Assembly (NCBI RefSeq): GCF_900199405.1
Contig: NZ_LT963430.1
Span: 1,767,605-1,831,604, forward strand
Direction of reading: 5' to 3'
DNA length: 64,000 bases
Source: Beduinella massiliensis
GTDB taxonomy: Bacteria > Bacillota > Clostridia > Christensenellales > Aristaeellaceae
Shown here: piece by piece, positions 33,795 through 41,830 of the stretch
Layout: every line of letters starts with the position of its first letter
Numbering within the stretch: position 1 is the first letter of the stretch
Notes under the pieces: model-generated
What the model was told of the DNA's origin: nothing
What the model saw: only the letters and a program-made list of their open reading frames with translations
The model's database searches: none
Program-made: the position numbers and the translations under genes

Positions 33795-35180
33795 ATGCAA
33801 AGGTCGTCCGTCGAGGCAATGGGCACGCGTCCCATGCTGCCGCTGCTGCTTTCCATGTCCTTTCCGCCGATGCTCTCGATGTTGATTCAATCGCTCTACA
33901 ACGTCGTGGACAGCGTTTTCGTCGCGCGCATCGGTCAGAACGCGCTGACGGCGGTGTCGCTGGCTTTTCCGCTGCAAAATATCATCCTCGCGGTCTCAGT
34001 GGGCACGGGCGTAGGCCTGGGCTCCGTCATCTCGCGCAGCTTGGGGGCGAACGACCAGCGTGCGGCGGAAAATGCCGCCGCACAGGGGCTTGTGCTTAGC
34101 GCGCTGCACGCGCTCGTGTTCTTCGCGCTCAGTTTTTTCGTCGTTCGTCCCTTTTTCGCGATGTTCACGCCGGACGAGGCGATCCGCCGGTATGGGGTGG
34201 AATACGCCTCCGTCGTCATGGCGTTCGCCTTTGGGCAACTCTTTCACATCACCATCGAAAAGATCCTGCAGGCCACGGGCAATATGATCGCCCCGATGAT
34301 CCTTCAGGCCGTTGGGGCGGTCATCAACATCGCGCTCGATCCGATCTTCATCTTCGGACTTGGCCCCGTCCCCGCGATGGGCGTGCAGGGCGCAGCCGTC
34401 GCGACGGTCATCGGCCAAGTGGCAGCCTGCATGCTCTCCGTCGGCGTGCTCCTGTCGCGCCACTGCGCCATCAGGCTGCACTGGCGTTCCTTTGCACCGT
34501 CGAAGCTGCTGATCGGGCGCATCTATCAGGTGGCGCTCCCCTCGGCGGTGATGAACTCGCTCTCGTCGGTGCTGGTGATGGGGCTTAACGCGATTCTTTC
34601 TGGACTTTCAGGAGCGGCGGTCGCGGTCTTCGGCGTTTATTATAAGCTTCAGACGTTCGTTTACATGCCCTCTAACGGACTGATTCAGGGAGCTCGGCCG
34701 ATCATCAGCTATAATTACGGCGCGAACGACCGGGCACGCATGATGCAGGCGCTTGGCTGCACGCTGGCGCTCACCGCCGGGATGATGGCGGCGGGCACGC
34801 TGCTGTTTGAATGCCTGCCGGGGCCGATCCTTTCGCTGTTCAGCGTGGAGGATGAGGCGATGCGCATGGGGGTGACGGCGCTGCGCGTCATCGCGTCCAG
34901 CTACGTGATCTCGACCGTAGGCGTCGTGTTCGCGGCGCTCTTTGAGGCGATGGGCAAGGGGCCACAGAGCCTCTGCGTGTCCCTGCTCCGCCAGTTTGCC
35001 ATTACGCTGCCGCTTTCCGCGCTCCTCTCCCGTTCGCTGGGGCTCATGGGCGTATGGATCACGTTCCCCATTGCGGAGAGCGTTGCGGCGGTCGCAGCGG
35101 TTCTTCTGCTCCTGTATGTCGCGCGGCGCGACCCCGTGCTGGGCGCCAGGAAAGGCCCAGCCGCCCAACAGGAACCGTGA
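33795..35180 (+). CDS. MATE-family multidrug/sodium antiporter
   Basis: A 461-residue protein with about twelve membrane helices in the two halves of the MATE fold (QSLYNVVDSVFVARIG, then NGLIQGARPIISYNYGA). It exports drugs, dyes or metabolites by Na+ or H+ exchange. ATG 33795 is preferred over an in-frame GTG at 33759 because AAGGAGAA lies just ahead and the GTG falls within the leader hairpin. The structured leader suggests regulated expression. Confidence 0.93.
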   Translation: MQRSSVEAMGTRPMLPLLLSMSFPPMLSMLIQSLYNVVDSVFVARIGQNALTAVSLAFPLQNIILAVSVGTGVGLGSVISRSLGANDQRAAENAAAQGLVLSALHALVFFALSFFVVRPFFAMFTPDEAIRRYGVEYASVVMAFAFGQLFHITIEKILQATGNMIAPMILQAVGAVINIALDPIFIFGLGPVPAMGVQGAAVATVIGQVAACMLSVGVLLSRHCAIRLHWRSFAPSKLLIGRIYQVALPSAVMNSLSSVLVMGLNAILSGLSGAAVAVFGVYYKLQTFVYMPSNGLIQGARPIISYNYGANDRARMMQALGCTLALTAGMMAAGTLLFECLPGPILSLFSVEDEAMRMGVTALRVIASSYVISTVGVVFAALFEAMGKGPQSLCVSLLRQFAITLPLSALLSRSLGLMGVWITFPIAESVAAVAAVLLLLYVARRDPVLGARKGPAAQQEP

Positions 35181-35183
35181 GAC

Positions 35184-35322
35184 ACAAAGCGGCCCACGGT
35201 ATTGACGAAGCAGCTAGGGGGGTGGATTGACAGGGCGAAGGGCCGCCCTTGATGGGACAAAGGTTCTCGCCCTGACTGCGGGGCTGTGACCTTGAAGCTT
35301 CGCCGCTCAAGGTTTGCTTTGT
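35184..35322. other. Structured intergenic element, possible non-coding RNA
   Basis: ACAAAGC (35184-35190) pairs with GCTTTGT (35316-35322) and encloses two further helices: AGGGCGA/TCGCCCT (35232-35238 with 35267-35273) and ACCTTGA/TCAAGGT (35289-35295 with 35307-35313). This gives a closed multibranch fold of about 140 bases lying between two convergent genes. No coding sequence is convincing on either strand. Strand and function are unknown; a dispersed repeat is another possibility. Confidence 0.4.
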
Positions 35323-35382
35323 ATACAGAGGAGTTGTGGTTGAAGCCGCAAACGGGAACGCAGGGCGAGGATACCGGCTGCC

Positions 35383-35868
35383 TTACTCCAAGCTGTATCC
35401 GGCGTGTGTCCAATCGCACGCGGCGGTGAGATCGCGCGCCGCGTTTTCCAGAACCTCCTGCTCGCGTGCGCCGAAGCGGGCGGGCAGCGGGCTGTCTACA
35501 TCCAGCACGCCCACGACCCTGCCCTCTAACAGAAGCGGCACGACGAGCTCCGAACGCGAGGCGCTGTCGCAGGCGATATGCCCGGGAAAGGCGTGAACGT
35601 CCGGTACGCAGAGCGTTTCGCCCCGGCTTGCCGCCGCCCCGCACACGCCGCGCGAGAGCGCGATGCGCCTGCAAGCGGGCCTGCCGCAGAAGGGGCCCAG
35701 CACGAGCTCGCCGCCGTCCATCAGATAAAAACCGCACCAGTTGACGCCGCCCAGCTCTTCGTAGAGCAGGGCGGCCGCATTGGCGAGGTTGACGAGGGGA
35801 TGCGTCTCTCCCTCGATCAGCGCGCGCAGCTGCGCCGCGAGCGCATTCGGATCGAACAGGCCGCTCAT
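35383..35868 (-). CDS. msrC: Free methionine-R-sulfoxide reductase (GAF domain)
   Basis: A 161-residue single GAF-domain enzyme that reduces free methionine-R-sulfoxide. The YebR/fRMsr signature is clear: NWCGFYLM, GVCGAAA, then CVPDVHAFPGHIACDS and SELVVPL. The three catalytic/resolving cysteines lie in GVCG, LCVP and IACD. The ATG overlaps the stop of the upstream dUTPase gene (ATGA), so both come from one transcript. Confidence 0.95.
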   Translation of the reverse strand: MSGLFDPNALAAQLRALIEGETHPLVNLANAAALLYEELGGVNWCGFYLMDGGELVLGPFCGRPACRRIALSRGVCGAAASRGETLCVPDVHAFPGHIACDSASRSELVVPLLLEGRVVGVLDVDSPLPARFGAREQEVLENAARDLTAACDWTHAGYSLE

Positions 35869-36386
35869 GCTTTCACCGCCTCGCTGGTGGAACCGAAGCC
35901 GCCGTTTCGGAGCTGCGTTGCGTCGTCGTCCTCCGTGATGCCGAAGGGCAGAAACAGCCCCTGCATGAACGCGGTGCCCGCCTTGAGGACGAGCGATTTG
36001 CCCTCGCGTCCGTCGTTCAGCAGCTTGGCCATGATGTGTCCTTCGTTGTCGGAATGATAATAGTCGCTGTCGATCACCCCGACCGTGTTGTTCAACTGAA
36101 GGCGGAATTTAAAGCCGAGGCTGCTGCGGGGCGCGAGCAGGAGTACCCAGCCCGCAGCGATGCGCGCACGCACGCCGGTCGGCAGCAGGACGCTTGCGCC
36201 GGGAGCGAGCGTCAAGTCATGAGGCAGGTAAAAGTCGTAGCCCGCTGAGCCGCAGGTTGCGCGGCAGGGCAAAAGGAGGGCGTCGTAAAGCGCATCAGCT
36301 TCCTGCGCCTGGGTAGGATGGAGCGCGGCCCAATCTGCGCGGAAGCGATCGCGTGACACCTTTTCAAACTGTGCGATGCGTTGCAT
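35865..36386 (-). CDS. dut: Deoxyuridine 5'-triphosphate nucleotidohydrolase (dUTPase)
   Basis: A 173-residue trimeric-type dUTPase, hydrolysing dUTP to dUMP and pyrophosphate. Motifs in order: AGYDFYLP (1), APRSSLG (2), NTVGVIDSDYY (3) with the catalytic Asp/Tyr region, QGLFLPFG (4) and GGFGSTS (5). It is slightly longer than E. coli Dut because of an N-terminal stretch and an insert after motif 3. ATG 36386 has AAAGGACGA upstream and a consensus promoter at 36423-36451. Confidence 0.95.
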   Translation of the reverse strand: MQRIAQFEKVSRDRFRADWAALHPTQAQEADALYDALLLPCRATCGSAGYDFYLPHDLTLAPGASVLLPTGVRARIAAGWVLLLAPRSSLGFKFRLQLNNTVGVIDSDYYHSDNEGHIMAKLLNDGREGKSLVLKAGTAFMQGLFLPFGITEDDDATQLRNGGFGSTSEAVKA

Positions 36387-36422
36387 GAAGGTCGTCCTTT
36401 CATAAAAAGTGGCGTATAAGAC

Positions 36423-36451
36423 AGTATAAGGGCGGAGCCTGGAAATGTCAA
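36423..36451 (-). promoter_or_regulatory. Promoter for dut-msrC
   Basis: Minus strand TTGACA (36451-36446), 17-base spacer, TATACT (36428-36423), 37 bases from the dut ATG. Confidence 0.8.
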
Positions 36452-36566
36452 CGCCACTGGACGGCGCCGGGCGGATGTGGTAGAATAGGCATGCTTGTGG
36501 AAATACGGTTGAGGATGCGCTCAATAACGCCGTACGGCGCGGGCGCTGGAAAGGAAGAAAGGGACT

Positions 36567-38240
36567 ATGACCAGTCATGAGATGGCGGAGCTTTGGGCGA
36601 CTCATCCGTCCTTCGACGAAGAGACGCGCGCTAAGGCGCGTGAGGTGCTAAGCCACCCGCTGGAGCTGGCCGGGCATTTTGGAGGTGAGCTCGCTTTCGG
36701 CACGGGCGGTCTGCGCGGCGTGCTGGGTGTCGGGACGAACCGCATGAACGCCTACACCGTGGCGCGCGCCACGCAGGGACTATCGCGTTATCTAAAGCAA
36801 AACGGCGGCAAGGATGTCGCCATCGCCTACGATTCCCGCCATTGTTCAAAGGAGTTTGCGCAGATCGCTGCGGGCGTGCTGGCGAAAAACGGCATTCGGG
36901 CGCACGTATATCCGCGCCTGATGCCTACGCCGATGCTTTCATTTGCGGTGCGGACGCTCAAGTGCGATGCGGGCATCGTCATTACCGCGAGCCATAATCC
37001 CGCGCAGTATAACGGCTACAAGGTATACGGGGCGGATGGATGCCAGATTACAGAGGCCGCGGCGGATGCAATCACCGCCTGCATCGGGGAGGTAGCGTAC
37101 GCGAGTCTTTCCTGGCTCTCGGTGGAGGAAGCGCGCGAACGCGGCCTGCTCCTCGACATTTCGCGGGACGTATACGACGCGTTCGTTGAAAAGACGCTGG
37201 CTTGCCGGGTAAACCCGGAGCAAAAGACCAGGCTTCGCATCGTGTATACGCCTCTTTACGGCGCGGGGTTGGAGCCCGTGCGCAGCGTGCTTGACCGCAT
37301 GGAGGGCGTCGAGCGGGTCGAGGTGACCGAGCAATGCACGCCGGATGGAAACTTTCCGACCTGCCCTAAGCCCAATCCGGAGCTTCGTGAAGCGCTCGCG
37401 CTCGCGCTCGAAGCCGCCGCACAGGAACAGACGGACCTGCTCATCGCGACGGACCCGGACTGTGACCGTGTCGGCGTCGCCGTGCGAAATCGGAGCGGCG
37501 CGTACACCGTGCTGACGGGCAACGAGGTGGGGCTGCTGCTGCTCGAATACATCCTGCGCACGCGCAGCGCGCGTGGGACGCTGCCCGAGCGCCCGGTGGT
37601 GGTCAAGACGATCGTCACCAGCGACCTGGCCTTTGAAATCGCAGCCGAGTACGGCGCGGAGGTCGTCGAAGTGCTGACGGGCTTTAAATACATCGGAGAG
37701 ACCATCGGCAGGCTTGAACGTGCGGGAGAGGAGAGCCGTTACGTTTTTGGCTTTGAGGAAAGCTGCGGATACCTTGCCGGTACGCATGTGCGTGACAAGG
37801 ACGGCGTGATGGCCTGCATGCTGGTGGCGGAGATGGCACAGACCTACGCGGCGGAGGGGCGCACGCTGAGGGACGCCATGGACGCCCTGTATGCCAGGTA
37901 CGGCCACATGGAAAACCGGCTGCTCAACTTCGACATTACCGGCGCGGTGCCGATGGAAGAGATGCGGCGCGTAATGGCGTCCCTGCGCGAGGAGCCCATC
38001 GAGGACCTGGCGGGTGCTCGGGTGCGCACGACAAAGGATTACTGCGCCGGGATGGAGGGCCTGCCCAAGAGCGATGTGCTCTCCTTTGCGACGGGCACGG
38101 GGCTTAAGGCCATCGTCCGCCCCTCGGGTACGGAGCCGAAGGTGAAGGTTTACCTGAGCGCGCGTGCGGACGATCCCATCAGCGCGCAGGCGCTGCTGGA
38201 CGCGATGGCGGAAGAGGTAAACGAACGGATTCTGGGATAA
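36567..38240 (+). CDS. Phosphoglucomutase/phosphomannomutase
   Basis: A 557-residue alpha-D-phosphohexomutase interconverting hexose 1- and 6-phosphates. The phosphoserine loop is TASHNPAQYNGYK, the metal-binding loop ATDPDCDRVG, the sugar-binding loop GFEESCGYL and the phosphate-binding loop RPSGTEPKVK. Length and motifs match the PgcA-type mutases of Firmicutes. GAAAGGGA precedes the ATG. It is divergent from dut and ends at a strong terminator. Confidence 0.96.
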   Translation: MTSHEMAELWATHPSFDEETRAKAREVLSHPLELAGHFGGELAFGTGGLRGVLGVGTNRMNAYTVARATQGLSRYLKQNGGKDVAIAYDSRHCSKEFAQIAAGVLAKNGIRAHVYPRLMPTPMLSFAVRTLKCDAGIVITASHNPAQYNGYKVYGADGCQITEAAADAITACIGEVAYASLSWLSVEEARERGLLLDISRDVYDAFVEKTLACRVNPEQKTRLRIVYTPLYGAGLEPVRSVLDRMEGVERVEVTEQCTPDGNFPTCPKPNPELREALALALEAAAQEQTDLLIATDPDCDRVGVAVRNRSGAYTVLTGNEVGLLLLEYILRTRSARGTLPERPVVVKTIVTSDLAFEIAAEYGAEVVEVLTGFKYIGETIGRLERAGEESRYVFGFEESCGYLAGTHVRDKDGVMACMLVAEMAQTYAAEGRTLRDAMDALYARYGHMENRLLNFDITGAVPMEEMRRVMASLREEPIEDLAGARVRTTKDYCAGMEGLPKSDVLSFATGTGLKAIVRPSGTEPKVKVYLSARADDPISAQALLDAMAEEVNERILG

Positions 38241-38250
38241 GAGGATAAAG

Positions 38251-38285
38251 AAAAGCGTGAAGAATGCAGCCTTCACGCTTTTTTG
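38251..38285 (+). terminator. Terminator after the phosphohexomutase gene
   Basis: AAAAGCGTGAAG/CTTCACGCTTTT with an eight-base loop and six T in total. Confidence 0.9.
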
Positions 38286-38306
38286 TCAGTTCGGATGCCT
38301 TTTCCG

Positions 38307-38543
38307 TCAAAAGATCGCCTTGAGGGCCATTGCGCCGCCGAACAGAGCGAGCGGAACGCCGATGATGAGCCCTATACCGGTCAGGGAAAGGCCCACGCCC
38401 ACCGTCGCCAGTACGGCGCCGAGAATGAAGCCGATGAAACGCCCGACCAGGGAGAGAACCAGCATGATGAGAAAACCGACAGCGGCAAAAAGACCGCCGA
38501 TCAGGGAAAAGATAAAAGCAAACGGAGCGAAAAGCCAGCTCAT
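38307..38543 (-). CDS. Small glycine-rich membrane protein, 78 residues
   Basis: Nearly the whole protein is hydrophobic, with two or three predicted membrane helices rich in glycine (GGLFAAVGF, GFILGAVLATVGVG). ATG 38543 is preceded by AGGGAGG, and a consensus promoter lies at 38571-38599, so it is very likely expressed. I recognise no family. Confidence 0.75.
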   Translation of the reverse strand: MSWLFAPFAFIFSLIGGLFAAVGFLIMLVLSLVGRFIGFILGAVLATVGVGLSLTGIGLIIGVPLALFGGAMALKAIF

Positions 38544-38570
38544 GTAAATACCTCCCTCTCTTATGTCCTT

Positions 38571-38599
38571 ATCATACGACAGGAGGGGACAAAATGCAA
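38571..38599 (-). promoter_or_regulatory. Promoter for the small membrane protein
   Basis: Minus strand TTGCAT (38599-38594), 17-base spacer, TATGAT (38576-38571). Confidence 0.65.
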
Positions 38600-38658
38600 A
38601 AAGAGAGAGGTGAGAATCAGATGAGAAAATGATGAGAGCTGAGACGATCCGGTTTGCG

Positions 38659-38686
38659 TTGACATTTTTGCCAAAGACGTTATAAT
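38659..38686 (+). promoter_or_regulatory. Promoter for the phosphoribosyltransferase gene
   Basis: TTGACA (38659-38664), 16-base spacer, TATAAT (38681-38686). Confidence 0.75.
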
Positions 38687-38749
38687 ACGAAGAGGAAGAA
38701 AAAGCGCGGCGCTGCCGCGCGTCTATACGATGAAAAGAGGTTTTGACAG

Positions 38750-39307
38750 ATGATGAAGCATCATATGACCATCGCGGGGGTCGAGCGTGACCTGCCGCTG
38801 TGTAAGGTAGACGATACGCTTTCCATCGGCGCATTCGTCATCTTCGGCGACGTGGAGCTGACCGTGGCCTGCGCGAGGGAGCTGCTCAAACTCGCGCCTG
38901 AGTACGATTATATGATTACGGCGGAATCCAAGGGCATCCCGCTCGTCTACGAAATGGCGCGGCAGAGCGGACAGAACAAGTACCTTCTCGCCCGCAAGAG
39001 CGCCAAGCTCTACATGCGCGACGTATTTTCCGTAGAGGTGCGCTCCATTACGACGGATCACGTGCAGCGCCTCTATCTGGACGGCGAGGATGCCGCGCTC
39101 ATTAAGGGCAAGCGCATCCTGATCGTGGACGACGTGATTTCGACCGGCGAGTCTCTCCACGCGGTGGAGGAGCTCGTGCGTCAGGCGGGCGGCGAGGTCG
39201 TGGGGCGCATGGCGATCCTCGCGGAAGGCGACGCGCAGGGCCGCAAGGACATCCGTTTCCTGGAGCCGCTGCCGCTCTTTAATCCGGACGGAACGGTCAA
39301 GGCGTAA
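38750..39307 (+). CDS. Type I phosphoribosyltransferase, adenine/xanthine-like
   Basis: A 185-residue cytoplasmic purine-salvage-type enzyme. The PRPP-binding motif is ILIVDDVISTGESL, and the base-binding side shows YMITAESKGIPLVYEMA as in adenine phosphoribosyltransferase. The exact base (adenine or xanthine) is not clear. GAGG stands about nine bases before the ATG. It is a single-gene unit between a good promoter and a terminator. Confidence 0.88.
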   Translation: MMKHHMTIAGVERDLPLCKVDDTLSIGAFVIFGDVELTVACARELLKLAPEYDYMITAESKGIPLVYEMARQSGQNKYLLARKSAKLYMRDVFSVEVRSITTDHVQRLYLDGEDAALIKGKRILIVDDVISTGESLHAVEELVRQAGGEVVGRMAILAEGDAQGRKDIRFLEPLPLFNPDGTVKA

Positions 39308-39327
39308 AGAAAGCGAATTAAATCCGG

Positions 39328-39368
39328 GGGACGCTGCTTTTATGAGAGGCGGCGTTCCTTTTTTATTT
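39328..39368 (+). terminator. Terminator after the phosphoribosyltransferase gene
   Basis: GGGACGC/GCGTTCC (one G-U) with a 17-base loop, followed by TTTTTTATTTT. Confidence 0.7.
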
Positions 39369-39378
39369 TATAAGTGCC

Positions 39379-39429
39379 TTGACATTCCAAGAGACGGCGG
39401 CTATAATAGATACATACCGAATGAATGTA
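39379..39429 (+). promoter_or_regulatory. tetR promoter with overlapping operator
   Basis: TTGACA (39379-39384), 17-base spacer, TATAAT (39402-39407). Directly downstream, over the start site, is TACATACCGAATGAATGTA (39411-39429), an imperfect dyad that recurs with one change at 40162-40180. Confidence 0.75.
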
Positions 39430-39448
39430 ATGTCTGGGAGGGACGCGC

Positions 39449-40105
39449 GTGGCACGCAACAAGTATCCGGAGGTGACCGTCGAAAAGATACTGGAGGTGG
39501 CAAAGCGTCTTTTCATGGAAAAAGGGTATGAGGAAACCACCATTCAGGATATCGTCGAAGGCCTCGGCGGGCTTACTAAGGGAGCAATCTATCATCACTT
39601 CAAGTCCAAGGAGGACATCATGGACGCTGTGAGCGATCAGATGTTCTTCGAGAACAACCCCTTTGAAGCTGTCCGGAATCGTACGGACTTAAACGGCCTG
39701 CAAAAGATGCGCGCCGTCATCCTGCTGAATCAGGCGGACGGTGAACGCGTCAAGATGGGCAAGCAGGCGCTCCCCATCCTGAAGAACCCGGCCATTCTGG
39801 CTCGGTTGATCGAATCCGGCAGGCGCGTACTCGCCCCCCAATGGCTCAAGCTGATTGAAGAGGGCAATCGCGACGGCTCCATTCATACGGAATTTGCCCA
39901 GGAGCTGGCAGAGGTGATCCCGCTGCTCTCGGACCTCTGGTTGGCGCCTTCGGTCTTTCCTGCTTCGGCGGAAGCGGTGCAGCGCAAGTTCGCGTTCATC
40001 GCTCAAATGCTCGAAAAGATGGGCCTTCCGTTGATCGATGACGAAATTTTTGACGCGGCGCAGCGATATTTCAGCGAGTGGGGAGAAGATGAACGGCTGT
40101 CTTGA
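39449..40105 (+). CDS. TetR-family transcription regulator
   Basis: A 218-residue repressor-type protein. Residues 10-60 form the TetR helix-turn-helix (ILEVAKRLFMEKGYEETTIQ, KGAIYHHFKSKEDIM); the rest is the helical ligand-binding/dimer domain. GTG 39449 follows GGGAGG. It probably represses itself and the following membrane protein and MFS pump through the two near-identical operators. The inducer is unknown. Confidence 0.93.
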   Translation: MARNKYPEVTVEKILEVAKRLFMEKGYEETTIQDIVEGLGGLTKGAIYHHFKSKEDIMDAVSDQMFFENNPFEAVRNRTDLNGLQKMRAVILLNQADGERVKMGKQALPILKNPAILARLIESGRRVLAPQWLKLIEEGNRDGSIHTEFAQELAEVIPLLSDLWLAPSVFPASAEAVQRKFAFIAQMLEKMGLPLIDDEIFDAAQRYFSEWGEDERLS

Positions 40106-40130
40106 CCGACGTCTCAGGTTTGAAAATTTC

Positions 40131-40152
40131 CGGCGCTAATGCGCCGTTTTTA
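40131..40152 (+). terminator. Terminator after tetR
   Basis: CGGCGC-TAAT-GCGCCG followed by TTTTTAT. Confidence 0.7.
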
Positions 40153-40161
40153 TGGCATATT

Positions 40162-40180
40162 TACATACCGACTGAATGTA
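40162..40180 (+). promoter_or_regulatory. Second TetR operator, ahead of the membrane protein/MFS genes
   Basis: TACATACCGACTGAATGTA, 18 of 19 bases identical to the site at 39411-39429. No clear -35/-10 pair accompanies it; control of a weak promoter or of read-through is inferred. Confidence 0.65.
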
Positions 40181-40199
40181 TTAAAGGGGAGGATATCAC

Positions 40200-40499
40200 A
40201 TGACGGAAAAGGAATTTGACGAGCGCATAGAGGCAGCTGCGAAACGGGCGGAGGCACGAATTGAGGAGGCGGTGGAACGATTCGACCGAAACGTGACGAA
40301 TCGGTGGGAGAAGAGCTTGGCGTTTCGTCGGGTCATCCGCGGGATTTCGCTGGCCGCGGAGGCAGGCTTGCTCATAGGAGGTGTGCTGCTCGCTGTCAGA
40401 GGTTGGGGGATTGCGGCGGCGTGGTGCCTCGGGCTTGCCATAATTGCGCTCGCGGCGGATGCGGCGCGGATCATCGCGTTTGGAGGAAAAAGGCGATGA
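40200..40499 (+). CDS. Small membrane protein with N-terminal charged helix, MFS partner
   Basis: A 99-residue protein: a highly charged amphipathic helix at residues 1-40 (rich in E, R and A), then two membrane helices (about 48-67 and 70-92). AAAGGGGAGG precedes the ATG. Its stop overlaps the MFS start (ATGA), so it is likely made with the pump. No family recognised; a coiled-coil membrane accessory is a guess. Confidence 0.75.
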   Translation: MTEKEFDERIEAAAKRAEARIEEAVERFDRNVTNRWEKSLAFRRVIRGISLAAEAGLLIGGVLLAVRGWGIAAAWCLGLAIIALAADAARIIAFGGKRR

Positions 40500-41728
40500 G
40501 GCATGGGCTGTTTACCCGTAACTTCACGCTGCTGCTTCTCGGGCAGATCAGTTCCCTCGTCGGAAATTATACGCTGAAATTTGCGCTTTCCATGTACATC
40601 CTGGAACGCACGGGTTCCGCAGCGATCTTTGCCGGGATTTTGTCCATAGCCATGGTTCCGACCCTCCTGCTTTCCCCGTTGGGCGGCGTTCTGGCTGACC
40701 GTGCGAACCGCAGGAATATCATGGTCACGCTGGACGGCCTGTCCGGCCTTGCGGTGCTCGCCGCCGCGGCACTGCTTACGCGGGAGCGCGGCCTGCCGGT
40801 CATCGGCGCGCTTTTGGTAGCTCTGTCGATATTGGGTGCGTTTGAATCGCCTACGGTTCTCGCATGCGTGCCGCAGATGCAGACGGGCGAAAATCTATTG
40901 CGAGGAAATGCGCTCGTCAATCAGGTGAATGCGATCGCGGGTCTGACGACGCCTTTTCTGGGCAGCGTCTTCTATACTGCTTTCGGCATTCGCAGCGTGA
41001 TGAGCGCGGCGGCGCTTTGCTTCTTCCTCACGGCGCTGATGGAGTGCTTCATCCGCCTCCCACATCAGGGGTTCACGGTGAAACGGCGTGCCGTGGAGGT
41101 TGTCCGAGAAGATATCCGCGCCGGCGTGCACTTTCTTCTAAAGGAACAACCTGCTATCCTGCATCTGCTGCTGTTGGCGGCGGGGATCAGCTTTTTCGTC
41201 GTGGGAACGGCAGCCGTGGGCTTTCCGTTCATGGTACGAAATGTGCTGGGGCTCTCCGCATCGCATTACGGTCTGGCGGAGAGCGCGATGGGGGCTGCCG
41301 CAGTGTTGGGCGGTCTGTCGGCGAGCTTGCTGGCAAATCGGATCAGGACGGAACGGCTGCATGTCCTGCTGCTGGCGTTGGGGCTTTGTTATCTGCCTGC
41401 GGGCATCTCGTTTTTGCTGCCCGGCGGACCGACCGTACAGTACGTCTGGCTCGTGCTTTCCTTCTGCGGCGGCCAGGTAGCGTCCAGCATCTTTTCGATC
41501 TTTGCGCTGTCGGCCATACAGGCACGGACACCGCCGGAGCTTACAGGCAAGGTGATGGCATGCGTTTCCGCGCTCACCCTGTGCGCACAGCCCCTCGGTC
41601 AGGGAATCTATGGCGTGCTGTTCGATGCCGCCGGGGGAGCTGCACATCTGGTGTTGCTGCCCACTGGCGTCGTGCTATGCGCGATTGCCTGCCGGGCATC
41701 CGGTTTTTTTCATCGGCTGCGGCCATGA
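40496..41728 (+). CDS. MFS-family transporter, probable drug exporter
   Basis: A 410-residue protein with about twelve membrane helices. The cytoplasmic loop motif after helix 2 is GGVLADRANRRNIM, typical of the MFS-3/Bcr-like exporters. ATG 40496 has GGAGG about ten bases upstream and overlaps the previous stop codon. Together with the TetR regulator it forms a classic inducible efflux arrangement; the substrate is unknown. Confidence 0.92.
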   Translation: MRHGLFTRNFTLLLLGQISSLVGNYTLKFALSMYILERTGSAAIFAGILSIAMVPTLLLSPLGGVLADRANRRNIMVTLDGLSGLAVLAAAALLTRERGLPVIGALLVALSILGAFESPTVLACVPQMQTGENLLRGNALVNQVNAIAGLTTPFLGSVFYTAFGIRSVMSAAALCFFLTALMECFIRLPHQGFTVKRRAVEVVREDIRAGVHFLLKEQPAILHLLLLAAGISFFVVGTAAVGFPFMVRNVLGLSASHYGLAESAMGAAAVLGGLSASLLANRIRTERLHVLLLALGLCYLPAGISFLLPGGPTVQYVWLVLSFCGGQVASSIFSIFALSAIQARTPPELTGKVMACVSALTLCAQPLGQGIYGVLFDAAGGAAHLVLLPTGVVLCAIACRASGFFHRLRP

Positions 41729-41830
41729 CTGCGTACGGCACAATTTTTAGGAGAGTACAGTGGGACGCGCACCCCTTTTCGAGCGCTTACATACGATGTA
41801 GCATACCACAAGAAAGGGGACTTGATTTTC

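Noticed and set aside
35215-35245. GGGTGG-containing stretch considered as a T-box
   Set aside because: Lacks the GGUACCGCG-type continuation, and the neighbouring genes are not aminoacylation or amino-acid genes.
41788-41800. Palindrome TACAT-ACG-ATGTA ahead of the LysM gene, sharing arms with the TetR operators
   Set aside because: The arms are 3 bases apart instead of 9 in the two matched operators, so the same protein is unlikely to bind; probably chance.
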